NCBI RefSeq assembly: GCF_945859685.1
Contig: NC_079148.1
Span: 2,976,001 to 3,040,000, forward strand
DNA length: 64,000 nucleotides
Direction: 5' to 3'
Source: Eupeodes corollae
Taxonomy: Eukaryota > Arthropoda > Insecta > Diptera > Syrphidae
The position numbers and the translations under genes were made by a program. Numbering within the stretch: the first letter of the stretch is position 1; each line of letters begins with the position of its first letter. The notes under the pieces were generated by a model that saw only the letters and a program-made list of their open reading frames with translations, did no database searches and was not told where the DNA came from. Below, in pieces: positions 38,561 to 50,332 of this stretch.

Positions 38561-41500
38561 ACTAGAATCAACTCACAGAATCTTGTGGTCCCAGTACTTG
38601 TTATTTGATAACCTGAGTTATGTTTATTGAAGTCTACGCACTATCACTACATAAATATTAAGATTTTTTTTTTATAAAGTTTATTGTAGCTGAATTTATA
38701 TAAATTTTTTTCGTATAACTAGATTGCACAATTTACAGAGAAATGGTATTTTCTACCTTACTACTGAAAAACTTATAACATTTATAAAATAATAATATCA
38801 CAGATACAAGAAGTTTTTAGAAGGAAAAGCTACATGAAAAACCTTTAATAAATATTAAGATGTGATATGATTTTTTAAAGATGATTCAATGGCTATTTTA
38901 GAGGATTGAGAAAGCTTTACAAAGTACATCAACAGCACTGTTCAAATTACCTCATCGTATTCCCATTAACTAAGAAAGGAATGGGGAAAAACTCCCATTC
39001 AGTGTATATACTGCTAAAAACAATTCCAGGGGTTTTAAAAAACAAAAATAAACCAAGAAAAAGATTTTTTATTGTTGATTGTACTGGTATTGAAAACACG
39101 AGAATATTATTTCATTAAAAGCATGGGGTGTTATTGTTTCTAATATCTTACGATGGAAAATATGAATCGTGGAAAATAATAATCTTTATTTTATTTTTAT
39201 TTTTCAAGGAATGAGAATTTATTTGATAAGCAATTCACATGTACTCACGGAATGAGATTATCAAAAGAAGGAAGAAGGGTGAACTTAACGTAGTTTTTTT
39301 TTTATAAAATGGTTATTTAACTAGGAATATATATTTCTTTTTCATAAATATTTAAAAATCCAGTCTATATTTTTTATCGAATCTGGTATAAATTGACTTC
39401 CTGTATCATGGAATTAATGTAGTTATTTATTTCGTCCGTTACTTTTTTCATTCCTTCCACCAGAGTTGGGTACCTATTCAAAACCTATTTGTGAACTGAT
39501 ACTTAAAAAATAATGCTCATGTTTGATTAACTTTTAGATGAGCTTGAAAATTTTCAATAATTATGTAAGAAATTATTCGCTATTTACCATAAAATATTCG
39601 TCAAAATTTATTAAGGCTTATTAAAGCTCCTTACTTATTTAAATGTGTGCTATAAGCTCAATCTTAAATAAATTTGACGAAATAATTGAATACTTACAAT
39701 TGCGAAACGTGCCATGAAATTATTTCTAACTTAATGGTTATTATAGCAACGATAGATAGTTCGGTAATTCAATATTACTCTCATATAAAATCGCATATCG
39801 ATAAATCTAAGTTCATTATCTTGTGATATAATTATATGTTATATGCTCAAGAGATGATCACACATCGCCATTAGACATCCATATGCATACATAACTCTAA
39901 AGTTACTATCATCCTCGAAACTTGGAGGTATGTACAAGTAGATCTGTACTCTACATAGTAACCCCTCAAGATAACGACGACGACGACGCACGTTGTTATG
40001 CTGAAACTTCAATTCACTTAAATTTATCTTTAATGAGCTACTAGGATCGTTATATCTAATTATCTAATTAATAAAATGAAGCCAGAACACAATAATTCAA
40101 TGCCACATGTATACTGTAACTCCTTTTATAGCATTCCTTAGTTTATCAAGGATAATTATAACAATGGATGGATATTGGATATTTACCCTAACAGCTTTTG
40201 TCATCAAAATCAGAGAATCAACTTGGTGAAAGTGTGAAGTAGGTCTCCTCTACGTTTCCTATACATCAGAATTCAGAAGGGGAAACCACAAAGCTCTTTT
40301 GGGTATCTCGTCGAACTCGTCGTCGTCGTATACAAAATTGAGAAATTTATTCTACGAGCAAGGTGAAATACTTTCTCAAGTATTCAAGTATTGTCAAGTG
40401 TGAGGTGGTGCTATGGTGCTAGGGTTTTCGAAGGATAACTTGTGTGACGTTGGTTTATGGAAATACTCGCATAGTCGTATAAAGGATATATTGTTATGGA
40501 ACTATTTTGCTTTGATTGATTGTAAATAAAACGTGCAAACTTTGCGTAATGGCAACCATGAACTTCTCATTAGACTAATTGAATTTTCTGTCGTGATAAC
40601 AACCTTTATAGGTACCTACATACTTTTGTATACACACACTTTTTTACGGTATCTATCGTCGATAGTAATAATATTAAAAATCTTTCTTTTTGACATACTC
40701 CTAAGAAGGATAAAGTTAGTTTTTAACTTTACCTATAACTATCACTAACTTTATGGAAGGAAAATAAAATACGATCCTAAACTTTAATTTTTCATCGAAA
40801 ATAGATGATGGAATTTTTTCCTTCCTTTGATTTTGTTATGAATATTTATATTGGTAAGTATTTTATGATGCTCTCAAAATATACCCAGGTAAAAGTTGGA
40901 GTCTTTTATTATTATGAACGAGAACAAAATTTGTTGTTTACTTTCACTTGGAAAATTAGAAATTTAAGGTAAGGTTATGGACTTAAAAAAAATTCTCGTT
41001 CAAGTCTTGGAAATTGGAGTCAGGAACACGTTTTTGTATTTTATGGTCGAAATACTTTTTCCGAAGTTAGTTTTTATTGATAGAGTTTACAATTTCCTGG
41101 AAGGACACTTTTGACTAGAGCGACATCCAACAACCCATCTGTGTACCGTGTATATTTTAATTATTTTGTTTTATATAACTTTATGTTTTGTATGCTTATA
41201 CGTGTCTTCTTTGTGTGCCTTTCAACTTTATGGTCACGCTTACTTATAAATCCAGGACTTTGCAAACAAAACTTTTATGTAGAACGAGGACAAGAAACAT
41301 ATTCGGAAAATAAATATTTATTTAGTTTCTTATTTTTATGCTTTTGGGATTGCGGAGATTTGATACAAGAAATAGTAATTCATACAAATATGTTATTAAC
41401 AAATGATTGTATAATGAAGAAAAACTCCTGAATTTTAAGTGAAGGAAAATTATAACTTTGCTGAACTTCATATTTATTTAATAAATATTTCATTTATTTT

Positions 41501-41689
41501 AATTTTATTTTATTTAAATATCGTAATTGCTTAACAACATTAATATTAAAGATCTTTCAAATAGCTGTAAGCTTATTTTATAAAAAGGCTGTGTTAGATA
41601 ATAAAAAAAATTACTTTAATTATCAAAACTATCATAAGATCCAAAAATTTAATAATTATTATTAAAAATGTTTGTATTGTATCTGTTTA
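38561..41689. other. unassigned AT-rich DNA
   Basis: No supported gene. ACG/CGT microsatellites occur near 39975-39990 and 40317-40331. Frames at 38906-39118, 40533-40748 and 41111-41431 have no recognisable motif. Confidence 0.4.
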
Positions 41690-42430
41690 TGCTTGTTGCG
41701 TTCAGATTTTGTACTACGAGGTGAAGTGTTCCAAAGCTTAACCGAATTTACAAAAAATTGACGTTCCGATGTTAATTATGAGTAAGGAGGGATAATTAGC
41801 TGATGAGGTCTGTTTGAGGTCGCCCTTCTTAATCTGTCAAAACAATATTTTAGTTTGTGTGCGATAAGTATATCGGAAAGCAAAATCAAACTACGAAGGA
41901 CTATATATTTTTCAATATATAGAACTTCGTAGTTTGATTTTGCTATTTGAGATCTTATTATCTAGCCAATTATTCCTCCTTACTCATGTCTAGTAAGCGC
42001 GAGGCAAAATCAGATATCCTATCATATATGCATACGTAATCCAAAAACATAACGAATGATTGAGTTAAAAGCTATTATAAGTTTTCGCCTCGTAAAATTG
42101 CAGTTATAATAGATTAGATAAACCAGAATAGGAATTACCAATTTGTTTGCGAGAAGCAAACGCGTTTTTAATGGAGATTCTTTGCTGTAACCACATATTC
42201 GATTGGAGCATTGCTCAGAACAATCGGTGGAAAGTAAGAAAAGTCAAAAGATTTTCTATTAATTAGAAGACATTTGGATTTTTTAGGGTTCAACACAAGT
42301 CCGTTTGACAAACACCAATTTGCCACTTAAGATCTTTATTGACGCAGAAAGCTCCATGTTTGATAAGGCCAAGTGTACAGATAAGGTAAAGCTGAACGTC
42401 ATCAGCATGCAAGTGATAGCTGCAATTAAC
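41690..42430 (-). mobile_element. Jockey-like non-LTR retrotransposon 3' remnant containing a local inverted duplication
   Basis: Minus-strand fragments read LHADDVQLYL (the catalytic box as HADD, about 42405), then LINRKSFDFSYFPP-like text with a changed frame, YDRISDFASRLLDMS, then IVLRSLILLSDILIAHKLKY and SERQFFVNSVKLWNTSP near the 3' end (about 41720). The sequence coding for LRSLIL is present twice in opposite orientation, forming the 41879-41944 hairpin. Confidence 0.65.
41879..41944. repeat. 66-bp hairpin with perfect 20-bp arms
   Basis: AGCAAAATCAAACTACGAAG (41879-41898) is repeated as its exact reverse complement at 41925-41944. Inside the arms a second short stem (ctatatat / atatatag) can pair after a two-base mismatch, leaving a tiny loop. 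The left arm is LINE coding sequence and the right arm is an inverted copy of it. Confidence 0.85.
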
Positions 42431-44115
42431 TAATGATTTATTTTTATTTCTTGTAATAACCAAAAACTACGCGTTATTAGTGGACTCAATTTTATTTTCT
42501 CATTTTCAGGTAATTTTAAATAATATGATTTGTCAAAAATAAAAAAGGACATACTTGATATTTTTGATGTATACATATAAACTGCCAAATAAATAAACCC
42601 TAAGATATTTTCTTTTGGCGAAGTTATGTTCGTGGTTTTATTATGATTAGGGACATAAACATTACATTGCCTGAAAAATCCTTGATAAGAATTGTTATGA
42701 ACACTTAAAATATTTATTATTGTCTGTCTGTACCTGATATTAAAAACAGACCTCCTTCTCTTAATGTGTATAATCTTGGTCGAGGCTAGATATGAATTTT
42801 TCAATCAATACATTTTTAAACTAATTTATGAATGCTCGACCATGATAGCTTCTGTTTTGTTTGTTTTCTTTTGATAGTTTTTAAGAGAGAACAAAATTTA
42901 TGATTTATCATAAGCGAATATTGATATGTGAACGCAAATACATTTAACATGATGTTTTTTAAATTCAGTGTTCAGATTTCTAAATGGTGTTGTCTACAAG
43001 TGCTTTTTAATAAAAATATGCATAAGCTTCAATGAAATACACACACAAATGCATTGCCGAAAACGTTATTATCAAACGGTATTTAAAATAGTCAGATGCG
43101 TTTTAAAGAACATCCGGCATTTGCCTAAAGCTTATCTACTATCAAGATTAAATAAGCAGCTTTTCATTCGACAATAAAGTTATAAGGCTTTTAGGGAAAT
43201 GAAAAGGCTATAAAATGAATAGACAATTCTTCACTGAAAGGTACTTGGTTTTGGTCATATTTTCGGTTGCAAATTTCGTCAGAGTACTGACTTTAAGACC
43301 TATAAATCGTATTAACTTAGCTAAGCTCTAAAATCGTCTTAACTACGCTAAGCTTTAAAATCGGCTATTAATATATTTTTTTAAATGCTTCTCAAACAAA
43401 ATTTATTCTAAATCTTAAGAAGTCGTTTGTCTTTTGTTTGAATAAAATAACAAAGTGGAAACAAATCAGACACATTGTTTTTTTTCAAATTCAACCCACT
43501 TGCTGAAATTAAACTTAAAGTACCTACACAAAAATATATCGGAAACACTTGAAAAACTAAAGCACTTGTATAGAAAAGAGAACAAAACAATCTAAAAAAT
43601 AAATTTAAATTAAAACAAATAACAACGTAACGCTTTATTAATTTGCTGCGTATTGTTATGTGCACTTTTGTTTGTTGCCAAAATTTAACAAATTTGTTAT
43701 GTCTGTAAATATATTATAATTATATACAAATATATTCTTGGCAAATCTTCCTTGCTTTTCTGTATAGAAATAAATTAGCCAAAGTGTGTACTATAGCTTG
43801 GTCAATAAACGAAAAAGAAAACACACAAACAAAGTGGCTCAAGGGCACGATTTAAGTTTCATTCAACTTCTGATCAAACTCAATATCCCAACCGCACCCC
43901 ATCTATCCGGAAATAGTATCTATTTGTTTTTGTAATTCAAATAAATTTGTATGCAGTGTATCTTTATTCCACTTCATTTTTAAATACGAGTTTTAAGGGT
44001 TTTAGAATTTTAAAGTATGTTATTGGCAGAGAATCAAGTGGAAGAGATTGTTTAACATTTAAGAAGAATTTCATGATGTTCGAATTTAATGAAATACATT
44101 TGATTTATTTTTCAG
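42431..44115. other. unassigned DNA upstream of the first recognised FNDC-like exon
   Basis: A 27-bp unit is repeated about twice near 43305-43363 (cgtattaacttagctaagct and a diverged copy). No exon could be recognised. If the 5' exons of the FNDC-like gene lie in this window I did not find them. Confidence 0.35.
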
Positions 44116-44171
44116 ATACAAGCTGGATCATCAATTACCCCAAGCAGATACAACACCAGGAGTTTCAGAAG
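44116..44171 (+). CDS. FNDC-like membrane protein gene, exon (ectodomain)
   Basis: A 56-nt exon bounded by an acceptor (tttatttttcag) and a donor (gaag|gtaaaa). The phase that joins correctly to the next exon reads YKLDHQLPQADTTPGVSE, with one nucleotide (g) carried over to complete Glu with the aa that begins the exon at 45900. The other open phase (TSWIINYPKQ...) would not join in frame. The segment would be extracellular, between the presumed FN3 domain and the membrane. It is short and lacks a diagnostic motif, so support is mainly the two splice sites plus the phase match. Upstream exons, which should carry the FN3 fold and signal peptide, were not identified. Confidence 0.5.
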
Positions 44172-44889
44172 GTAAAATACCTTAGCACAGTAATAATTTT
44201 AGCAGAATTAAATAGTCAGGGAGGTTGCGTTGATTATTTATTTGCATTGATTTATTTGATTGAGAAGATATTATTGAAAAATATAAAAATAACAATCAAT
44301 TTATTTTTTATCATGGAACAAGTAATATATCTCAACTTTTATTAGCTTAGTGTAGTTTTCTTAAAGCTTTTATAAAAGGTTTTATAGTAAGAAGTTTTAT
44401 TTTGAATAGTTTCTTATTTGCACAGCTGACATATTTTAACATTTAACAAGTAGAAACTACTTTGCGTCATGTTAAATTAAATTTGTATTTGGTGAGCATT
44501 TCACAGTTGGCAATTCCTATTTTGTTTCATTTCTCGAAGCGAAAACAGTTCCCCACCAAAGTCTTTTAGTTACACAATGCTTTTATCAAAAAAGTACCAA
44601 AATGGAGGAATCTATTTCATTTATCTGTCTATCAAATTAGCTGTTTGTCATAACCAATAAAATATAGAAATTTGTGTTGTTGTCGAAGAACATCCTGGAA
44701 ATCAATTGCCAAGTTATGAAGAACTTCAAAGGAGCACCTCATAACTGATAACAAAATGCGGAATCTTTGATTTTAGACGCCAAAGCTTCTTTAAACCGTG
44801 CTACGAGCAGCAAAATGAGATCTATTGTATTTTATTTCAGCATCCGTTAGAGGATTCAAAACGGGGGTAGAGAGGATATTAGTACAAGG
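44172..44889 (+). other. intron of the FNDC-like gene
   Basis: The 5' part of the intron, bounded by the GTAAAA donor. Nothing else was recognised. Confidence 0.4.
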
Positions 44890-45730
44890 GTAACCACCAT
44901 CCCCAAGCAGGTGACCATTCAATGCCCCATCATCAAATCATTGTTTAATTCTAGGTTAGGTTGGAGTGGCTGTCCAGATGTCATTGACACACGTAAACCT
45001 CAAGGGTCCATTGTGATACCACTAATGAGGTTACTCATGGGAGTAATGAATTTAAACAAACCATTTTGTACTTTTAATAAAGTTAGAGAGACGTTTTGTC
45101 AATAGTTGCCAGTTCACTGGGTTTATCGAAGAAGGGATTACCGAGAAAGTAATTCCTTCTAATGGAGAGTGCTGGACATGTACATAGAAGGTGTTGGACT
45201 GTTTCTTCTTCCTCCTCGTCCATGCAGCTTTTACAGAAGTCATTTGTGTAGACTCCTAGCCTCAGAGCATATCTTCCTATGAGGAAGTGTCCCGTTATTA
45301 CTCCAATTGTAGAGCTTATACTTTGTCTGCTCAGTGATATCAAGCTTTTTGACCGTTTTAAGTCAATACTTGGCCATATTTGCTTGGTTGCTAGGCAGGT
45401 GGTACTTTGTGACCATTTGTTGTTTCTAGGGCACATTACTTGAGAAGATATTTGAATGTAGCAAGTGGTGTTCCTATGTTATGTTTTTGTCTAACATAAG
45501 GCAGAAGTGTTCCGTTTTTGGCGAGCTCATCGGCTTTGCAATTTCCCGGAATGTCTCTGTGGCCCGGCACCCAAATAAGGTGAATGTTAAACTGTTCCGT
45601 CATCTCATTCAGAGATGATTGACAATCGTGGACTGTTTGAGAGCTTGTGGAGACAGACGCGAGAGATTTAAGAGCTTGGCTGTCTAAGAAGATTCGTATA
45701 TTCTTACAAGATATAACGTTTTCTTCGAGC
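44890..45730 (-). mobile_element. non-LTR retrotransposon C-terminal remnant with RNase H domain, antisense in an intron
   Basis: On the minus strand, 45725-45436 reads SYPLSWLEENVISCKNIRIF then LDSQALKSLASVS, and later IHLIWVPGHRDIPGNCKADE: the Asp, His and Asp blocks of a LINE RNase H domain. After one stop the frame at 45436-45083 continues with ISLSRQSISSTIGVITGHF, FCKSCMDEEEEETVQHLL and CTCPALSIRR, the Cys-rich C-terminus typical of RNase H-bearing (I/R1/LOA-like) LINEs. It is unusually well preserved, with only one obvious stop across more than 200 codons, so it is younger than its neighbours. Confidence 0.8.
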
Positions 45731-45899
45731 CAGGATAGTGGATAGGATAAAAGTAAGTAAAATATCGTGTCGATTTATTTTACTGTTCATTTTTTTATCA
45801 CTTACAACGCCTCTTCCTTGACTATAAAAATAAATTTAATAAAGATTAATGGTGTAACTACTTATAAATATGTATATTTGACTTCTTTTTTCAAAACAG

Positions 45900-46016
45900 A
45901 ATGGGGCTCTGGGTGGAATGGACCCGAGTTCATTGTCGAAGTCCAAGAAACTACGTTAAACATCGACCTGCGTCACGGGGACAACACATTAAATTCAACA
46001 AATCACACAGCAGAAG
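45900..46016 (+). CDS. FNDC-like membrane protein gene, exon (juxtamembrane ectodomain)
   Basis: A 117-nt exon between an acceptor (cttttttcaaaacag) and a donor (gaag|gtaaga). The phase is set by continuity with the next exon: two nucleotides complete a Glu codon, 38 codons follow, and one nucleotide is carried over. It reads WGSGWNGPEFIVEVQE ... LRHGDNTLNSTNHTAE. Two N-glycosylation sequons (NST and NHT) fit an extracellular location just before the membrane. Codon usage is clearly more GC-rich than the surrounding intron. It precedes the TM exon at 47707-47903. Confidence 0.75.
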
Positions 46017-46639
46017 GTAAGAGGAAAACTTATTTTTCTTTTTTCTTCCCTTAACTTTGATGTATATTTGGGCCCTTTAAGTTAACTTTTCAAATTTTAT
46101 CACCTAATCCAGTCGTTTGAGAAAACCTTAAAAAAAAATAAACCTACTGACAAAGCATTTCAGCAAGTAATTGGTAATTAAATTGCACTTCAAAAACGAA
46201 AAAAGAAAACACCCATCTATAACAACCATTGAGGCTGTTAAGCCAATTTCGGACATCCTTGCATCATCGTAAAGGATCAGAGGTATTTTTGGTCATAAAG
46301 TTGGATAAATTGACCAAAGCGAAATAAAGTCCAAATTGACTATGAATACAGAACGTTTCAATTTTATATATGTTCGTTTGCGTGAACCTAGGTATGTTTG
46401 CACACAAAAAGGGCGAAATGAAAAAAGTTATATGGAAACGAAGGCTATTTGTGGAGGTGTCAGATGTATCGGCAGTAGCTGTACCACAAATTGGTTTTGG
46501 TTTTCAAAGATTCCCGAAATTAGAAGCTTATTTTTACTGTTTTCCTTTTTATCCTCATAAATTATTCAGATGCATCAGATAGACCTATTGAAATAGATAC
46601 ATTGCGGGGCATTGAATTGTTTCAATTTTTTTTTTGAAA
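46017..46639 (+). other. intron of the FNDC-like gene
   Basis: Begins with GTAAGA. The overlapping frames at 46336-46582 have no recognisable motif. Confidence 0.4.
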
Positions 46640-47060
46640 TCGAAAGACTAGTGATATATTTTTTAAAATTTTTTTAAAATATAGTCTATATAAAAATGTC
46701 TTTAAATGACTGGGAAAGTCTCTTTGCAGTTTATACTCAAGTCCGAAATACCAAACATTATCAAAAGCTTGACCATTACATAAGAATATATCCGAACAAT
46801 CTCGTTTTTGTTCAAGTGCTTTTTCCAGTACATCCATAATTTGCTGTATTGTGAAATATTTATTTCTAAATCGAAACTGATGATTTGGTTCTTCTTTTAT
46901 TTGCTGAGCCCTTTCAGAAGCAGTTTTTCGAAAACTTTTGCCATGACAGGTGATATTTGTCTGTAAGATGTTACTTCTGTTGGTGGCTTACTTTGTTTAG
47001 GTATAACAATTTCTGCAAATTTCAATTGATGTGATACATATCTTAGTTTAAGGAGTTTGA
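46640..47060 (-). mobile_element. Jockey-like non-LTR retrotransposon RT fragment, antisense in an intron
   Basis: Minus-strand translation gives HQLKFAEIVIPKQSKPPTEV, SYRQISPVMAKVFEK, then FRFRNKYFTIQQIMDVLEKA and QAFDNVWYFGLEYKL (frame 46622-46837): the region spanning RT motifs up to the first catalytic Asp block. It is truncated at the 3' side and contains frame changes. Confidence 0.7.
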
Positions 47061-47706
47061 GGGTTGCGTTTTTTAAAGGCTAACTAGGCTTTTATTTCAA
47101 AACCTTAACAGAAATAATTATTTATAGTGGTGATCTGTTCTTAAATATCTTAATTTGACCCTTACTTCTTTCTTCTTCAAGCGTAATAAAAAGAATTCAC
47201 ATTCGTCCTTCCAATCAACAAAATGTAAGGGTTTTAAAACATTCGTGAAATGTTCAGCTTTTATTTGTGGGTTTGCTATCCATTTGCCATTCTGAGGTAT
47301 TATTGATGGGTATTGTGTTTGGGGTTATTTTTAACGTATTTCTCTTTTTTTATAAAAAGTATTAGGTAGAACCATCTGTCACAAGAATTTTCAGAAATCT
47401 ACTTAGTAAATCATTTTTTAGGGCTGTTCTTAGAAGGTTAATGACTGTTTAATCATCTCGTTGCTTTAAATTTCCTTCGAGCTCTTATTGTTTACAAAAT
47501 AAGCTCCTTTAATTCAACATGTAAGAAATAAAAATGGTAATTAACGAGAAATTTAAAAAAAGTGGGCGTGGTGTGTTCAAAAGCATCTCTTTTCCAAAGT
47601 TTAATTAGTCTGACAAATGTTTGTATATAAAATATTTAATTTGGTAAATGATGAACAACAATCAAGTGACATGGAGTGTAATGTATCGATGTTGGTATTC
47701 TTTCAG
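47061..47706 (+). other. intron of the FNDC-like gene
   Basis: Ends with a good acceptor (ggtattctttcag). Nothing else was recognised. Confidence 0.4.
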
Positions 47707-47903
47707 CTGGCCCCAAACTCATCATCCGCACCGAAGAAGTTCTCATTGTTGGAGTTGTACTGATGCTATGGGTGGGTTCAATAGTTTTATTCTTTAATCG
47801 TTGGGGTAAAATCCGAATGCTGGAGCCATATCAACCGAAATTCCAGCAGCAGCATAGGTCTTCCTGTCCACTCGTCGATTTGGACTCACTGCATTCACAT
47901 CCG
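47707..47903 (+). CDS. FNDC4/FNDC5-like membrane protein gene, transmembrane exon
   Basis: A 197-nt exon bounded by ttctttcag and ccg|gtaagt. Two nucleotides complete Ala and 65 codons follow, ending in phase 0. It reads GPKLIIRTEEVLIVGVVL, then a continuing hydrophobic stretch (MLWVGSIVLFF), then NRWGKIRMLEPYQPKFQQQH and a Ser/Cys segment. The arrangement R-T-x-E-V-L-I-x2-V-V-L-x2-W-x-G-x-I-x-L-F followed by charged residues closely resembles the membrane segment of vertebrate FNDC4/FNDC5 as I know that family. It predicts a single-pass type I protein with a cytoplasmic tail. Family membership is inferred from the TM region alone because the FN3 domain is not in view. Confidence 0.8.
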
Positions 47904-48989
47904 GTAAGTTTTTTTTAAATTCAATTCAATTTTTTTATTTTTACCTTTTTTTGTTCAGTTTTTCTGATTTTGAATAAAGTTCATGTGTGTAAGTAGATAT
48001 AAATGTATGTACATATGTGTATTTGGGATGTGTGTAGAAATGTCGAGCTTGTTATTTTTCAATTTTGTGGAGTTTTATTTTATTTCACGGATTGTGAACA
48101 AATTGTGTTTTAAAATGTTTTCGATTCATCCGAGATGTCACCCAATACTGTGGTTGTTTTTTGTTGGTTTTTCATGATATTTCGTGCTGAATTCAGAATT
48201 AATTAAACGAGATGATGGCATTGTATTCTTGTAAGAATTTAAGTCACGTTCTGGAATTTTTGAAAAATATGTTACTTAAGGGGAATTTGACAGAAAACTT
48301 TGGGCCTCAAAGTAAAAATGAACATACATATGTTACAAAAAATGTAACGTATTTAAATTTGAATTCCGGAAAGAGCTTTAAGCAGCTTTTAAACTTAAGC
48401 ATCATTTAGACATTTACTATGAAAGATATATAAGTTTAAGAAACATGTTTTGCCTTAGTGTTAAAAACGTTATTTTATGAGAGAAATTTGTATTTGAAAT
48501 GTTTGTGTCCCATTTTACCAAAATCTTTTCATACAATTCTGAATTCGGTAACGTCTGAGTTGTTACCACTATGAAAACTTATCTTAATAATTCGTTTTTG
48601 AAGGTTTAGGTCTGAACGACTCATTGCTTTAATAATTTAATCAGCATTTGTCTTTACATTTCTAAGAAAAATGTAAAGTAAGCCAGACTAAGTATGGATA
48701 TCATAATTAGGGATGTTCTCACGTAGCCTAAACATTCGTTTGAAAAAAATATCTTAAGACATTTTCTAGTTCTTCTTAATGCTCCTATACTGTATATTTA
48801 ATAACAGTAGCAGGGAAAGCTATTCACAGCGTTGAAGACTTAAAATTTGGAAACTGGTCTATAAAATTAGAACACGTGCTGCTTATAGCAACTTTTTTAA
48901 CTTTCGGGTTTTCTTTGGCATGTGTTGTGTATGCACATTTAAGTTATATGTAATAAATAACCTATAGATCAGTTGCATGATCTTATAAT
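47904..48989 (+). other. 5' part of a 12-kb intron
   Basis: Begins GTAAGT. AT-rich, with no recognised feature before the nested mobile-element block. Confidence 0.4.
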
Positions 48990-49375
48990 CCAACTATGCT
49001 TTCTTAACTTATTAATTTAAAGTAGTGAAGTACACGGGTTATCTGACATGATAACGAATTTGTCTGCATAAAGGAGGATTTTTGTAATACCTGCTGAGAT
49101 GTGATGTTCGACATCATTAATGGAACATAACAAATTGCTTTAAACACAGCCTTGAGGAACACCAGTGCGACATTTGAAGTCTCTCGATTTTTTTGAGCCA
49201 TCTTGGAAAAATGCACCATATCGTTCTTAATTTGGTTGATAAACCTGAGAGCTTGCAGACTAATGATTGCCTATTGACAGTGTCGAATTGAGTTTTTAAG
49301 TCAACAAAAAAAGTAAATAGACATTTCTTTGTATCAATAAGTGGCTTGGCCGGAAAACTTAAAAAAACGATTTGA
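48990..49375 (-). mobile_element. non-LTR retrotransposon RT fragment (same family as 7930-9202)
   Basis: Minus-strand frames read LIDTKKCLFTFFVDLKTQFD then TVNRQSLVCKLSGL, followed in a shifted frame by TGVPQGCV and AGITKILLYADKFVIMSDNP, where the catalytic box reads YADK in place of YADD. The order and wording match the RT at 8101-8949. It is joined in frame to a different LINE at about 49375. Confidence 0.7.
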
Positions 49376-50332
49376 TATTTCTTGCACGGTCTAAGGAAAC
49401 CCAAACACCTCGAAGAATTTTTGGCAACATCGCGTATGTTATAGTTCCGCAAGAGGTGGTTGGTGACACAAAAACTGAGGATATCGAGATGTTCGGTCTC
49501 AAGGATGCAAATGGCATCCACGGATAATGGAAAGGGGGGTATATCTCGTTCTAACGATACAAGACAGTATTGGGTATTTAAAGCATTAAATTTCATGCGG
49601 TTTTTATTCCATATTGTACTATACTGTTTAGGTCAGAATTTAATGAGCTTATCATATTTTGTCTTGGAAGTTCCACACCCGTAGAAGAGGGAAGATATAA
49701 AAATCTACGAGTACTATCGTCAGCGAAATAATTTATTAGATTAGAAGTTGCTGGCAGAATATCATTATTACAAAATTAGAAAGAGTGTTGGAGATTGAAT
49801 AGAACCCTGAGACATACCAGCATTTATTTTGAGGCTTCCAATATTACTTGTATTGAACTGATTACGAATCCAATTAAGGAGGGATTCATGAAAACCAAAA
49901 GTACACATTTTTGATAAGAGAACCTGATATTAAACCTTATAAAATGCTTTTGTAAATTCAAGCGCCATAATCTTACTTTCTCTTAAACGATATAAAGATT
50001 TGATCCACCGTTCGGTGAGATGAACCATGAGATCAACAGTGACCATATTGCTGCGAAAGCCGTACTGACGCTGACGGTCACTAAGTATAGCTTTCGATAT
50101 TTGAGATATTTCTTCAGCTGATAAATAATCAGTGCGCTTCCATAATATTGGAAATAAGAGACGTAAGTGTAATCGGTCGGTAATTAAAGAATGAGGGAGA
50201 TTTGCCTTTTTCGGGGATGGACCGGAAAAAGCGATTTTCCATCCGTTCGGAATGAGTCCTAAGGACTAGAAATACCACCTCTAACAAACCATGGCGGGGA
50301 TACCATCCGAACCAGCGGATTTATGAGTGTTA
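49376..50332 (-). mobile_element. Jockey-like LINE remnant, 3' portion, split by the inverted-repeat element
   Basis: Reading leftward from 50332, fragments give NTHKSAGSDGIPAMV, LIPNGWKIAFSGPSPKKANL, RQRQYGFRSNMVTVDLM, RESKIMALEFTKAFYKV, then INAGMSQGSIQSPTLF and YFADDSTRRFLYLP (about 49745), and finally the NALNTQYCLVSLERDIPPF region at 49596-49376. These are RT motifs in correct order with many stops. The 5' continuation of the same element is on the far side of the 9-kb insertion at 59310-59480 (TVARVPRDF), so the insertion interrupted it just before the KSAGSDGIP block. Confidence 0.8.

Noticed and set aside
41111..41431. 106-codon plus-strand frame with hydrophobic stretches
   Set aside because: No start context, homologous motif, promoter or GC shift. 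Phe/Leu/Tyr-rich composition is typical of chance frames in AT-rich DNA.
43947..44345. 132-codon plus-strand frame as a single-exon gene
   Set aside because: Only 44116-44171 inside it is flanked by splice sites, and the phase required by the next exon is a different one. The rest is AT-rich chance reading.
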